From Lepisosteus oculatus (lineage: Eukaryota; Chordata; Actinopteri; Semionotiformes; Lepisosteidae): 64,000 nt of DNA. The stretch covers positions 23,631,148 through 23,695,147 of the forward strand of contig NC_090706.1 in the NCBI RefSeq assembly GCF_040954835.1, written 5' to 3'. Below are positions 46,301 through 58,100 of the stretch, piece after piece (the stretch's first letter is position 1; the number at the start of each line of letters is the position of its first letter). Below the pieces are notes generated by a model. That model worked only from the letters and a program-made list of their open reading frames with translations, had not been told where the DNA came from and made no database searches. Both the position numbers and the translations under genes were made by a program.

Positions 46301-46528
46301 TTCAGAAGCTGTGAGAAGACATAATTCGCCACTAAGTTCAGGCATCGTGTTCCTCGGTTCAAGTATCTTTGTTTAGTTTGGTTATTCTACTTACACTTTT
46401 TTACTAGAAGCCAACCCTGTTCCTGAAGTATTCCAATCAGAGAATCGCCGAAGAGCTATCTGACTGACTGCTCCATCGATAAGAAATTCACTGCTTTTTC
46501 TTCCTTTAATTTTAGCGTCGTTTTCCAT
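40145..46528 (-). CDS. catsper3: CatSper3, sperm cation channel pore subunit (7 coding exons)
   Basis: Coding exons in reading order are 46528-46395, 45960-45807, 45317-45078, 44782-44600, 44207-44067, 41038-40919 and 40333-40145. All junctions are GT-AG and the phases agree, giving 386 aa (human about 398) with no stop or frameshift. It is one six-helix domain: S1 about 62-83, S2 97-115, S3 126-144, S4 148-176 (Arg/Lys every third residue), S5 188-212, pore helix and filter TVDGW (237-241, the T-x-D-x-W signature of CatSper pores), and S6 258-281. A Glu/Lys/Gln-rich coiled coil follows (about 289-321, with KQAILQRQQEE matching mammals) and then a short tail. In mammals CATSPER1-4 form a tetrameric pore for calcium entry in the sperm flagellum, needed for hyperactivation. 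It lies tail-to-tail with pitx1 and head-to-tail with pcbd2, as in human. Confidence 0.96.
40334..40918 (-). other. catsper3: catsper3 intron 6
   Basis: GT-AG intron of 585 bp, AT-rich, with a TTTTA-rich run near 40748. Nothing else was seen. Confidence 0.8.
40919..41038 (-). CDS. catsper3: catsper3 coding exon 6 (coiled coil)
   Basis: 40 codons in phase 0, from AATGTGCAG|CAT to AGCCAC|GTAGGT. It encodes a charged helix with KKQAILQRQQEEVRQLIQ, aligning with mammalian KQVILQRQQEEISRLM. It is separated from exon 5 by a 3-kb repeat-rich intron. Confidence 0.94.
42370..42590 (+). mobile_element. Decayed CR1-like LINE reverse transcriptase fragment
   Basis: Broken frames read IDIDDLD, then LVRFAHYTKIG (compare LVKFADDTKIGG around the RT catalytic site) and LNKIQNWAKIWWMTLKTYKC. 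Frame changes and stops show it is long dead. It ends against the repeat at 42602, which seems to have inserted into it. Confidence 0.55.
42602..42962 (+). mobile_element. GGATGGATGG-type fish interspersed repeat, nearly full copy
   Basis: Starts GGGGCGGCACATTGGCACAG and runs through GTGTGGAGTTTGTATGTTCT, CCCCCACAGTCCAAAGACAT, GCCCTGAGATGGACTAGCG and GTTGGGATAGGCTGCAGC, ending AAAATGGATGGATGAATG. This is the best of four copies in the window. The 109-codon open frame over it is part of the repeat, not a gene. Confidence 0.8.
43765..43852 (+). mobile_element. 3' fragment of the GGATGGATGG-type repeat
   Basis: Contains CCGAGATAGGCTCCAGCTCA and ends AGAAAATGGATGGATGG, the terminal quarter of the family. 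It lies in catsper3 intron 5, about 0.8 kb from the longer copy. Confidence 0.65.
44067..44207 (-). CDS. catsper3: catsper3 coding exon 5 (filter and S6)
   Basis: 47 codons in phase 0. It begins with VDGWTDLQKRLDD, completing the T-x-D-x-W selectivity filter across the junction. S6 is AFTIVFILLGYFIFFNMFIG. The donor is ATTCAC|GTATGT. Confidence 0.97.
44600..44782 (-). CDS. catsper3: catsper3 coding exon 4 (S5 and pore helix)
   Basis: 61 codons in phase 0 from TTTCAG|GCT to GTAACT|GTAAGT. It encodes the S4-S5 linker, S5 (VYVLVLLFLLMFIFAIIGYY), the FGDPVTGDPQNWGDLGAA turret, and the pore helix LFTLFSLVT ending at the first filter residue. Confidence 0.97.
45078..45317 (-). CDS. catsper3: catsper3 coding exon 3 (S2-S4)
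   Basis: 80 codons, phase 0 at both ends. S2 includes EFLMKVYVEPKGYWKSAYN, S3 includes FDAFILTVSFIPLF, and S4 contains SLRMLRAARSLRVLK. GC content is high around S4 (45100-45170). Confidence 0.96.
45807..45960 (-). CDS. catsper3: catsper3 coding exon 2 (S1)
   Basis: The acceptor is GTACAAACAG|G and the donor is TTTGAG|GTGGGT. It encodes the pre-S1 linker and helix S1 (INALFMALETDYDLKYKLY), closely similar to human SNAFFMALWTSYDIRYRLF as I recall it. Confidence 0.95.
46395..46528 (-). CDS. catsper3: catsper3 coding exon 1
   Basis: Starts at ATG (46528), with AACA before the ATG giving a favourable A at -3. It encodes 44 residues of a poorly conserved cytosolic N-terminus (starting MENDAKIKGRKSSEF). 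The donor is AAAAGT|GTAAGTAG. Its phase 2 matches the single leading base of exon 2, which supports the assignment despite weak similarity to mammalian N-termini. Confidence 0.82.
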
Positions 46529-49083
46529 TGTTGAATTTAATCTTTTTTCAAGTTTCTTTTAGCAGCTTTTTCAAGACGCAGAAACTCCAGCAACACCAGC
46601 GACTAATTTATTTCGTTCATGTAATTGTGAGGTCATAATTACATGACAGAAAGGAGCGCGATTTACGTCATAATCTGAGACTACCCACTTTAATTTTACT
46701 TAGCGTTTATTAGCAGAAGAAATACTACTCACATATTAATTTACATATAAAGATCTTTTATACGTCATTTAACATAGTGACGGACTACCTTCAGTAATGA
46801 TTAACTCTCCATAGAAGCAAACCTAAATAAAGATTTGAGATTAACATTACTAGTTACCTAGATAATTCTAAATTTTAAAGTATTACTAACGCTGTGTTCA
46901 ATAGTAATAAGTAGTAAATTTCATTCTGTACTGTTGGCAGTGGAAAAAACAATAATGAACGAAGCTGAAAATAATTATAAATCCAAGGTCAGCACCTAGT
47001 CAAGTGTATCTTATCTGGAGACTATATCTCATGCTTCATTTAACAACATTTGGTCTACTGTCTTTATGACAGTATGAGAATGATGATGTGGAAGTCACAG
47101 TTTGATCAACTCTTCTGTGTAAATTGTCTGTGCTATAAACATATGAGAGGCTCTTTTTGTTTTGCTGGGTTTTGTTTATGGCCTTTATCAGTTACCACAA
47201 CAACCTGGCACTACACTGAACAGTTACTTGCACAAGTAATATTTAACACACACAGAGTGAGCCTAGGTAAAGGGAATACAGGTGACAGAGGGGAACCAAT
47301 GACCATCCCACCAGAATACAAGGGTTTAAGTGGGTAATTTTAACATTCTCTCCAGCTCTCCAATAAATCAAGATGGTTGTAAAACATGAACTTCTGTTAT
47401 AGAAGATACTGTAGGGATTCATCCCTCTACCAATTGTAATCTACGACAATTCTACCACTGTTACAGTTGAAGTGAAAAACTGTAAGTATAAAGATGTGCA
47501 CTGCAAGTACAGTCTACATTTTACACTGATAGCTGACTGGGAACATACAGTACATTATATTATGTACATTTTAAGAGAAAACAGGCTTGTTGATCTAGTA
47601 GAACTGTTCATTAGGATAACAAACAAGTGTTTTCATAAAATACACTGTGCTTAGTGTTTGGATATTTGAGTTAAAACTAACAAGTTTAGTTAGAGTTTTT
47701 CTAAACAGTCACTAAAAAGACAAGATTAATCTACTAATGCAAAAGTGCCAAAATATATAATAATGCCTTGTATAAGAAATAGAGGTTGCAAGGTTGTTAC
47801 TGTTATGAAGGATGCCAGTCAGGAGAAGTTGCACAAAGAATAAGATGCTCTTTTTCAGCAATCAGCAGACTAATCTGGAGAAAGTGGAAAGTGACTATTA
47901 GGAAAAGGTCACATTTTGGAAAGTAATAGTTTCCACAGTAGCTATGGATCTATCATTTTCCTACCTACCTTTAATCATTGTTAGACTGTGCTAGTTACAA
48001 CCTGAGAAATTCCAGGAAGAAATAACACAGAATCAGCAGAATCAATGTAGCTCACTATCTGCATGCTCTAGCTGCATGCTCAGAGGCCGCTCAATGTTAA
48101 TATGTTGACAGCTGAGAAACAGCCATAACAATGAACAGTTGGGCAGTGGGTGTGTGATGATATCTTTCAAAAACCACCATTTTTCACGCAGATCGAGAAC
48201 AACGTTAAATCTCCTCAATGCAAAACAATGTACTGAAACAATAGTTTATCCAATCCTACAAGTCAATCCATGAATGTTGACTTTGCAGCAGACAATGCAA
48301 GACTGCACACTAGAATTACAGGGGTAAGACTTCAAGATAACAATGATGAGCTCTTGCACTGGTCATGTTATTTTCTTGTCTCATCAACCTCAACAAGCAA
48401 ACCTTCATCAGTTAGTTACAGGAGTGGCTGGAACATAACACAGCACTCTATCAGAGGCTGATCAGGTCTGTGCATCAATGCTTCCATGATTGTGTTAAAG
48501 CACTTACAATTAATTTTGTCATGTTTATTTTGACAGTACATCACATTTTATAGTAAAAACTTACAAAAAAATAAAAAAGGTTTATTTGTGTTCACATTGC
48601 TGTGAAGTATTGCATTTCATTTGTACATCATACATTGTAGAGTGGGTACTTTGTGATATAAAGCCAGCAGAGATGATAAAATACTTAAAATATTTATTAA
48701 TTATATTAACAACATTCCAGTTAAATTTGCAAGAAGAGAAACAGAGGTGTCCTAATTTTTTTCTAGTCCACTCACAGTAGATTGTATGTAATAAAATAAA
48801 AATAGAAAAGAACTTTGCAGGTAAGAGCAGTTTATCTCACTAAAATAACATTTACTGCTTTCCCAAAAGACTTCACAATCAAAGCCTTTGCTTTGTCATG
48901 TTTTTACTTGTTAAATATTTTTGTGGAAAAAATGGGATCAACTAAAACAATCTATAAGCAGAGGAAGAAAAATATTGTTATTCTGAAAAAAAAAACATTC
49001 TGCTTCAAAATCGCACAATTTCCAGATGATCTAATATTACCAGATTACATTTGCTCATATAAAACTGAGATTAAATCATAATG
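46529..49083. other. Intergenic between catsper3 and pcbd2
   Basis: 2.55 kb between the pcbd2 stop and the catsper3 ATG, holding the catsper3 promoter (right of 46528) and the pcbd2 3' UTR (left of 49084). No gene or clear repeat was seen. Confidence 0.6.
46663..46670 (-). promoter_or_regulatory. catsper3: CRE-like site upstream of catsper3
   Basis: TTACGTCA on the plus strand (TGACGTAA in gene orientation) lies about 135 bp before the catsper3 ATG. It is a CREB/CREM/ATF-type element. CREM drives many spermatid genes in mammals, so the position is suggestive, but nothing here proves use. Confidence 0.4.
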
Positions 49084-49179
49084 TTACATAGTGAGAGCCA
49101 CTTTATCAATAAATTTGGCCAGTTTAATGTCCCTCTTTGAGAGTCCACCACAGTCATGAGTGGTCAGTGTTATCTGAAC
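49084..49179 (-). CDS. pcbd2: pcbd2 terminal coding exon 4
   Basis: 31 codons plus TAA. It encodes [20 protein letters not shown] and [11 protein letters not shown], with the third active-site His and the C-terminal helix. The acceptor is CTTTTTCAG|GTT. Confidence 0.97.
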   Translation of the reverse strand, partial: VQITLTTHDCGGLSKRDIKLAKFIDKVALTM

Positions 49180-52100
49180 CTGAAAAAGGAGAAGAAAAGC
49201 AACAAAAAAGAGCAAATGAATTTAATCACAGTACTTTCTAAAACATGTGATAGCTCAAATAGAATAAGAGAGGTAAATTAAGAGCCCAAAAGATGTCCAG
49301 TCTTGCTGCTATTTTAATAAACGGGGGATTAATAACAGGATTTCTAACAATAAAGTCAGAGAGCCACACAATAATTCAGAGACTAAACTTGGAATCCAAA
49401 GGATTTTCTGAGGCCCGTTTTTCATGTCTACAAGTAGTCATTTTGAGTTAATAATGGATCATAAAATGAAACACAGCCTTCAGGATTAAGATATAAAATG
49501 TTTTCCATTAAATAAAAAACCCTACTGTATACAGTAGTCTTTAGCATAAGAACACATTTTAATATTTCTTCTGATAGTTATAATTTCAAAGAACAGTGAA
49601 AGCAATGTGCTTTTACAGAAATGAGGCATTTTATAAATAAAAATTTTACAAACATATTAGCTCATACGTTTACTGCATTGTCACACATTCACTTGTCAAA
49701 ACTGAGAATTAAATGGTCAATGATTACTGTAATTACCTTGTTATAAACATTAAACCATTCTGGGTGGTGGTTCATTTTCTCAGCCTGTAAAGCCACTCGA
49801 GTCATGAATCCAAAAGCCTAATTAAGAAACAGAATAAGAAAAACTGAAAACAAAATAATTTTAATTGGGGTGAAAACGGTCAAAACAGTCAAATGTTTTC
49901 AATCAAGATTTTACTTTCCAAATGATTTTTAAATTTCATGTGCATACTTGGGCTATATTTTCAACATATGCAATATTAAGCATTAGAATTTATTAGACAT
50001 TTATTGTTTTTTACTAAGTATAATGCATTTTTCATTATTTTCTGTCAAAACAATACTTTGTGGTGTTGGAAAGAACACCCTAGAGGTAATATAAAATTCA
50101 TCTGCTTTAAAGTAACAGCTTTCTTTTTTTCCTGGTCTTAAATGTAATCTTAGAAAACAGCCTTTGTTTTAAACAAGTGCAATTTGTAAGCCTGTGGAAA
50201 CCATGTTGCTTTGAAACAAAGTTACAATCTTCAAATTTCTGGTTACATATGCGATTACCAATCAGCTGCCATCCAGGGAGTCATTATGGTTATTTTAATT
50301 ATCCACAAAGAAGAGTGAAATCCCTCACACACGTCCCCAACCATGAAAAATCAAGACCTGCTATTTCAGAGCAATTTCCCAGTGCAATCTCAATTAAGCC
50401 TCTAAATACTTCCTCAGCTAATTAAATAAACTGAAACACTATTGTTTATAAGCCATCATAGAGACCATATTTGTAGATTTGCCCGCCTTCAATCGTTATT
50501 AAACAGAATTACTTGAAGAGAAAATTATGTTTAGCCTTTAGTATGTTGTAACCAATTTCTAATCAGTTTTATTTTCATCCACGTGATGTAACACGAGCAG
50601 CAAGTTGACTTAATTGGTTATCAAGGAAGCCATCTCCTGATCAATTTAAGTAATTGCCATATTCCTGCAACTTGAGCCTGCCACCAATTTCAAACTAGTG
50701 TCTGCTTTTTTTCAACTTTGATTAAAAATAATAGCAATTATTATATAGCCAGCTATGCAGATCACTATCGAATGTTCATTCTGGTCTTTTCCAAATTCAG
50801 CAGTCAAAATTTACTACTTAATATACAGTATCAATGTGTTACTTATATGAATTAATAATTTTACTTAATGTATTCATTTTTCCTCATAAATTGGATTCAT
50901 GATTCATTCTTTTTTACAGCAATCCTTTTAGTTAGTAAGTTTACCAATCTCTCCAATGCAAGGTTAGCTATTATTTAATTCACATCTCTTATGCCTGCAG
51001 AACAGAATTTATTGTGTAGCACCTTTTCTTGATCAATACAATCTGAAAGTGCTTAAAAAATTTTCCAGTAGAGCATAGTGCAAGAAAAGTGAAAGACAAA
51101 CAAAAAGCAAAGTTGTTTATTTTGTTTCAATAAAAGATTAATTTAAGTTTAAAAAACTAAACCAAGCTTGCTAAGAGACCACGGATATTATTGTTATATG
51201 CCTTGCCTGTAACTGGAAAACAAATAACGAATGTCCAAAAACCATTGCCAGGTATATGAAAATGCATAATATAAAGGTGTGTCACAAACTGAAGAAGTTT
51301 ACACTATGAAATCAATATCTAAAACAACTGTCACTTTAAAACAGACCTAAAGACTTTATGTTTTATGGGTTCAGCAGTTGTCAGCTTATTCCAAGATATT
51401 TTACTAATGCTGTGCTTTATGGCAACAAAAAAAGCACAAAGAGGCAGAATATTTACAAATGAGGGGGAGGTGCAGTTGTTGCCAGCTTTCAATGCTGCAC
51501 TTGAACTGAGAACTTTCATCTTCAAACATTTTAGCAACCAGAGGTCAAAGATGCTCCCTTTCTGGTCCTTTGTTCATCTTCCATCATATGGAACATACTC
51601 CTTAAACCACAATAATTCACATCCTGTCAGGGCTGCGTAATTTGATGTAACATTACGCAGACCCGCGTCTCAAATAATCAGAAACACCTGACTGGCCAAA
51701 ACAAGTGTTTCCCTTCGTACTGCTTTAAGGGCACTTTCTGGTTATTACCATATGATTGTCATAAAACACTGAATGAGACAATTTGACATTAGACTGGCAC
51801 ACCCACATTGCGGTGAAGTGAAAATACAGTTCTAGTTTCAAACACGTGCCTGTTATTTACAGATCAGTTTTTCACGGTGCGGGATAGAGCTTAAAAACGG
51901 ATATCGTCTTGCCAAGGCTAAATGTATGCAGATTCACCAACCGCTCAGCTCCCCCAGCACTAATCTTTGAACATGGATCCAACAAGAACCCACAGTACCA
52001 CAGTGAGGAGGGCGTCAGGACTTTCATAAAACTTTACAAGAAAAGGACGGCTGGATGGGAAAACAAATCCAACATGAAGTCATGTTTCGCAGTAACAACT

Positions 52101-55100
52101 GCCAGGCTACATCTGTGGTCCCCCACAAAGCTGACCATATAGTGATACAAATATTTTTTTTTTTCCATACAAAACACTTTTCCGGGCCACATTTTAAAAT
52201 CTGAGCTATCAAATTACAGAGGGATCACTAATTATAAAGAAAAACAGACTGGCACCATTCAGCCTTAGGTAGGACTATGTTCTGCACTAGCCCTCCCTTT
52301 TGCGTAACTGTAGACGCAACAAGCTCCTACTCACCTGTGCTTACTCCTGGAGCAAGCTCTCCCTTTGAATCATCCAGTTTTGGTACCAGACCAAACTTAT
52401 CTTTTTGTTACGGTTGTCTATTAAGTATTAAAACATCAACTTTCATGTCTGAACTTGAACAGAGCAGCTTTAACTCCAGGGACCGAGTAACACACAGCTT
52501 TTCAGAACGTTTCAACAGATTAGTTATTAGCTGTCCTTTTTGCTGCTGTGGGTGGGAGATTGTGTGCGAAGTTCTGTGGGAGTTACAACAGCACGGGACT
52601 GAAAATGTGGCTGCTTTCTATAAGCGACAGAACACTATACAACACTGAAGGCACTGTCAGTCATTTAGAAAATGGCCAGTGTAGGCATAGCCCCTGAGAC
52701 CAGGCTTACTTCTACAACACCTTAGTTTAACATTAACACAGCAAATCATGCGGCTAGAACAGGCAGTTTCATCCCAAGATTTGTCTGAATGCCCCCTTAG
52801 GAGAACAAAATAGGAGAAAAGGTCTAAAAAAGTGTGTGCTAGGGATATTGAAAAACTTTGAAGTTATCCTTTAGAGCTGCTGCAGGGCCAGTTGTCTCTC
52901 AGGGTAAGAGAGAATCTCTAATCCCAGTAATGGTGCTTCCCTAAAGATGAGTGCATGCACATACACTTTAACCCTTTCCACTAGCAACCACTGTTAAGAC
53001 ACAAAAATCTGAGTGAACTTTGGACATGTCCTCAAAAACCAGCAAACAGAACATATTTCCAAACTCTCTGTAATTTAGAACCATTAAACACCTGCTGTCA
53101 TTTAAGGTAATGTGGTCATGGTTTGAAGCAAGGGCAACAGTGAAATTAAGGTAAAACAGCTTCCACCAGTATACAATATTAGGACCTTGTCATTGTTAAT
53201 ACATTTAAATAAATCTGAAATTTCTACAGCCAAGAAAGCTACGAAAACATTTAAACTCTAGCATTCCACAGACCCAAAGGTAAAAACAAAGTATTCAAAC
53301 ATTTTCTTCACTTTTAATTCATGAGTCTTCAGTAGGCACAATAATGATCAATTCAACAGCTGTATAAATCATTCATTGCATTTTCTTATTTTAATTTTTT
53401 TTTGTGCACTCCCAGTTCCCCAGAAAAATAGGAGAATCACTCAAATTCAAATAGTAAAACATTTTACAGAACCCAAAGATTTTATTCTATTCTTAAAATG
53501 CTTATAATTTACATTTGAGATCAGTAATACAATACATAGAAATGTCCACCAAAGAAATGTTTGGAACAGAATCAGCAAATGTTGTTCCAGAAAAAGGATT
53601 TAAATGTTCAAAACTAATTATAAATGTCACTATTCAAAAGGGAAAATAATTTAAATTTACTTCACAACCTATTTAAAACTAGGACACATACTTCACTTGG
53701 CACAAAGATATGACTACTGGTTTTGTTATAACATACTAAGATTTCCACTTACTGCATTCAATTTGTCCTCATCAAGAAAAAAATATTTAAAAAAAACATT
53801 TTTGCTTATCCTTCTCTTGGCAGCTCTATATGGAATCCTGTCTTTCTTGCAAAGCTCTCTTCAGCTAGTTTCAAATAATAATTGGCAAAATACAAGCTCC
53901 CCCAAGAGGACCTGTAGGGAATGTCTCTTTTCTTGAGGAAGGGGATTTGTGACTCTCATTATAAACTCTGAGGGATCTAGTTTCCCCTAGTCCATCACTT
54001 TAGAGATAACTAGCAAATGGAAATCATCCAGCTTGTCACTCTTCATCTCAATCCCTTTTAAGAAAAGTACTAGGAAAAGTCTCCAAATGAAAGGAAAAAA
54101 ACAGTGAAAATACATGAGAAGAAATGGCACAAGATGTCAAATTGGAACAACGTGAGTTTGCCTGCTTTTTCGTGAAACACAAACAAAATATCAAACTGTT
54201 AGGAATGATGGGACTGTTAGTGGTTTCTGAAGCAGATGAAACTTTTTATCTCATTTGATTGTTTGTGAGAGAAATCATTCTGATCGAAACCCAAATTGCT
54301 GCCAAACGGTCCTCTGGATTTTCTCATCTTAATCTGGTTTGACAAGGAAGGGTAAGAGGAGAGTTTTACTGCGAGAGGAGCAGATGGGAAAGGTCAGAGC
54401 CGAGTCCTCCACTTCAAACACGTGGAAGTGTAAAAACAGAGTACATTAGGGGCTAAAACAACTAACCACTGGATTAGCGGATGTCCGCTAAGTGGCCTTG
54501 AGATTTTGCCGTTTACATCTGTAAATCTGGAAGAAAAATACAAATTACAAATGGCATCACATGGCCAAGTCATAACATGTCATAGAGTTCTCTAGCTCTA
54601 TTTAAAGCTACACACGTGTGATTTGAATGCATTTCCTGCACCGCCAGCACTTTAACATGAAGACATGGATATTCTGAAAGCTGAAGCTAAAAAGGATTTT
54701 TTTATAATTTTGCCATGAAAACCAGAGAATGTTTTTTTCCTTAAAGCTGCTTTGAGTGCAGCTATCTTTGAATAACTCGTTTTAGTACTTTCGTCAAATT
54801 GTGTTGTGAATAACTTACTGCACATCCAAGTGTATGGAGGATAAAGTTAAAAAAGAAAACGTCTCACTGAGCTCCTCAATCTTAAAATATCTCACTTAAT
54901 TTGGTAATATAAAGCAATTTAACAAATCTGGAATAAAAAAAAACATTAGAGACCTTCCCAAGAAAAAAAATGCAATTAAATGTATATATGAATGCATTTA
55001 ACACCACAAGCTTTGTCCAAATTTCTGTTTTTAGATAAACCAAACTGTTAAATAATCCTAAGAATGTCTTTACACAAACTAGACAATCCCCTTTTGGTTT

Positions 55101-58100
55101 CTCTTGAAGGTCAAACAACTGACTGGAGCTACACCTGCAACCAATCAGCAGTCAGAGAGACTGAGCAGAGTCACACGATAGATGCTTTTGCCACGAATAC
55201 GCCTGTTTCCGACACTAATGCAGCCAGCCATCTCTCTCCTGACCTCACGGAAACAAATCAAATTCAACAGCTGCTAAGTGTGCAGGGCAAAAGCTGGCCT
55301 ATACATTAAGTATATAATGTGAAGTATGAGACAAACATATGAGAGATCTTTGAATGCTCTTTGTGGGGTAATTAATCATGGCACTCATGGAGGAGTTTGA
55401 CAAAACCAATCAAGAGTACCTTATAAATTTGTTACAGTGCAACAAATACTGGTAGTAGGGAGAAACAAACTTTGTGTCTACAAAGAAGGCGGCACAGGTG
55501 TTACTTGTAAATTTTACACATCTGGTCAACTTTGCAAACTCCCAGTAGATGTCCAACTAGGTTTTTCAAAACTCCACAACCTAAAGTTTCCAAGAGCATT
55601 TGAATCAAATGTATGACCATGCATGATCTTTTCAACATGTAGTTATTTCACGTAACTTTTTTTCTGCTTTGATTAATCTTTTTATTCATTTCAGTACTTT
55701 TTTATTGCCAGTGTTGGTTTTCATTCCTGCCTTCCTGTCAATTTAACAGTGGCTTTCAAAACAATACTTTAAAACCAGGTTAGCGCAGCAGTAAAGAAAG
55801 TGACCTTGTCAAATGCCACTGGTGGTAAAAATATTGTCACTTAATGCTTAAATTCAAAAACACACACAGCATAACAGAAGACTTAACTGATAGAATTAAA
55901 ACACAAAATTTAGGCTTGGTGTTATGTTTCAGGTTGGCACGACCTGAGGTATAATTTTTTTTTTAATGATACAATCAGTACTACTCGTAAGCTGAACCAG
56001 CAGGGGACTGAAGGTACTGTACAATCTAACAAGTATAACACACCAACTTTGGGCTCTCAAAACTAAGAAATCCATGGGACAAGTGAGGAGGAAATAACTG
56101 ACTGCATGGCTGGTGAACCTGCCAGGGACCCACCAGAGGAAAGAGTTCATACACCAGCTCAGGATGTCCTGTCGATCACAGAATACCTGATTGAAGGATT
56201 TGAAGTTCATTTCTTTGTACAGGGCATCCCGGTCTTCCACTTCCACCCAACCTGTGGCTTTCAGCTCTAGCAGCAGCTGTTCCCTCTCTCCTGGCGACAA
56301 CCACTGGGAATCGGAGGCCTGGAAAAGAAGGGATGGCCGCTCTTTTCAGGAATTTGCTGCTCGCTCGAGTAAAGCATTCTTTTCTTCCGTGCCGTACGGA
56401 GGGACTCACACACGATATGACTGAATCAATTATTTCGCCTCTCTGGAAGGAAGAAAAGGCCTGCATTTGCCTGGTCTCAGCCTAAATTACAAAACCACTT
56501 TTAAAACAAAACGATCTGTGAAGCATTCCTCTAACCTCTACCACAATTAAGACAGTTCATTTTGGGTTGTACAAATATAATCCAGTGTTATGTGACTCCT
56601 CATCATTATAAGTAACTTTTTATCCTTAAATTCTTCATAAAAGTGGGGACCCCATAAGAACCTATTGGCTTGTTGCGCCCTCTGCTGGGGGAACATTCCA
56701 ATTCCTACATATTCCAACTGACTGACTACTTTTTTACATTTTCCTGTAAGACTGTGTTGTAATTGACTCTTTGCTCAAATGTGATACGCTGGGCACAAAC
56801 CGCAAAGGTCTTTGCACTGAGTATAAACAAGTTTTCTGATCGTAAAAACACAATGGGGCCTACGTAGAAATACTGGAAATCTTCAAAAATCTACTGTACA
56901 GTGCCCATAAAAAATACTAAACCCACTCTTTTTTAAAACCTGGATGCCCTGTCCTAATGTGAGAAATAAGCAATTAAAGGATGTTGACTTCAGATTCAAT
57001 AACTAGAAAATGAATCTTGGATCATCTTCTAGCGCAGCTGTCCCACAAACAGGAGAGCACTCTGTTTTTAAAGTAAGTTAAAGTAAGATCAGTTGCATGC
57101 TCTCCCAGTGGGCACCACTGCACTACTTTCTCAATTGTTAATCAAACACGAGTCTCGTTTCTCAGACATTCTTTGGGGTCTGCTACCTTCTTGTCCTGTT
57201 CTAAAAAAAAAAAATACAGGCTTCAGGTGCAGTACAGTTGGCATTTGCAAAACAACCCTGTTGCCAGCAACACTGCGGCTAAGTGCATTCGGTCTCAGAA
57301 GAGGGTTAGCAGGAGGAGTGCCCTTCATATAATCTGATAAGCCATTGCAGCTGTGCAACCAGTGGCTTTTGTTTATGTGGCAAAGCATGAAGACTTAAGT
57401 TTTCAAGTGTGTTTGATTAACTAAGTGGGCAAACTATTAGGATTACAGCAACAAAAAATGATGTAAAATTTGAAAATAAAAAAATGATTGGATTTTGTAT
57501 GTCTTTTTTTTTATTATTTAGCTGATATGGATTGCCAGACAGGCTACTTCACTGATATCTTTTTTTGTTAAAACACTTTCAAACTTTCCAGTAGGGGGCA
57601 CCAAATGCCACAGTTAAAATAATACAGGCAGTCGCCGCTATTTACAGCTGCTTGGCAATAGTAACAGCTCTTTAACCACAAATAATCTATTTATTCTAGA
57701 CGGCAAACTATAGTACTTGACAATGAATACAGAAAACTAAGCACTTACTCAATGTAAAGAGTGGTATAACCAAAACATTCTTTTATCTAAAAAACAAAAC
57801 TAATAAATGCTTTTATAACCAGCATATAGAAGGTCATGCCAAATTTCTGAACAAGCCAGTTGAAATATAATTACTTAAAATATATTGTTTGTAGAAATGC
57901 ATTAAGAATAAATTAAATGTGTTAATTTGTTCCCAATAAGGTCTTTCACCATCAAGTTAAATATGGAAGATTAGTTTTTGGTTTAGCTCTCCCCTGAGAG
58001 CTGCAATAGTACAGCTGCCTTACAAATACATTTGAGTTAATTTTAAATACTCTTGAGTAATGATTAATGACTCCAAGTCAATAATTATACCAGCATAATA

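Larger units (their letters stand above)
44208..46394 (-). other. catsper3: catsper3 introns 1-4 (with exons 2-4 between)
   Basis: Introns 1 to 4 span 45961-46394, 45318-45806, 44783-45077 and 44208-44599 (434, 489, 295 and 392 bp). All are AT-rich with canonical GT-AG ends, and no repeats were recognised. Confidence 0.85.

Noticed and set aside
52277-52648. 123-codon frame in pcbd2 intron 2
   Set aside because: Ser/Phe/Cys-rich and intronic. No domain and no sign of splicing.
57131-57388. 85-codon minus-strand frame considered as pcbd2 exon 1
   Set aside because: It has no suitable phase-0 donor and no leader-like start. The exon at 58822-58935 fits phase, donor and leader composition better.
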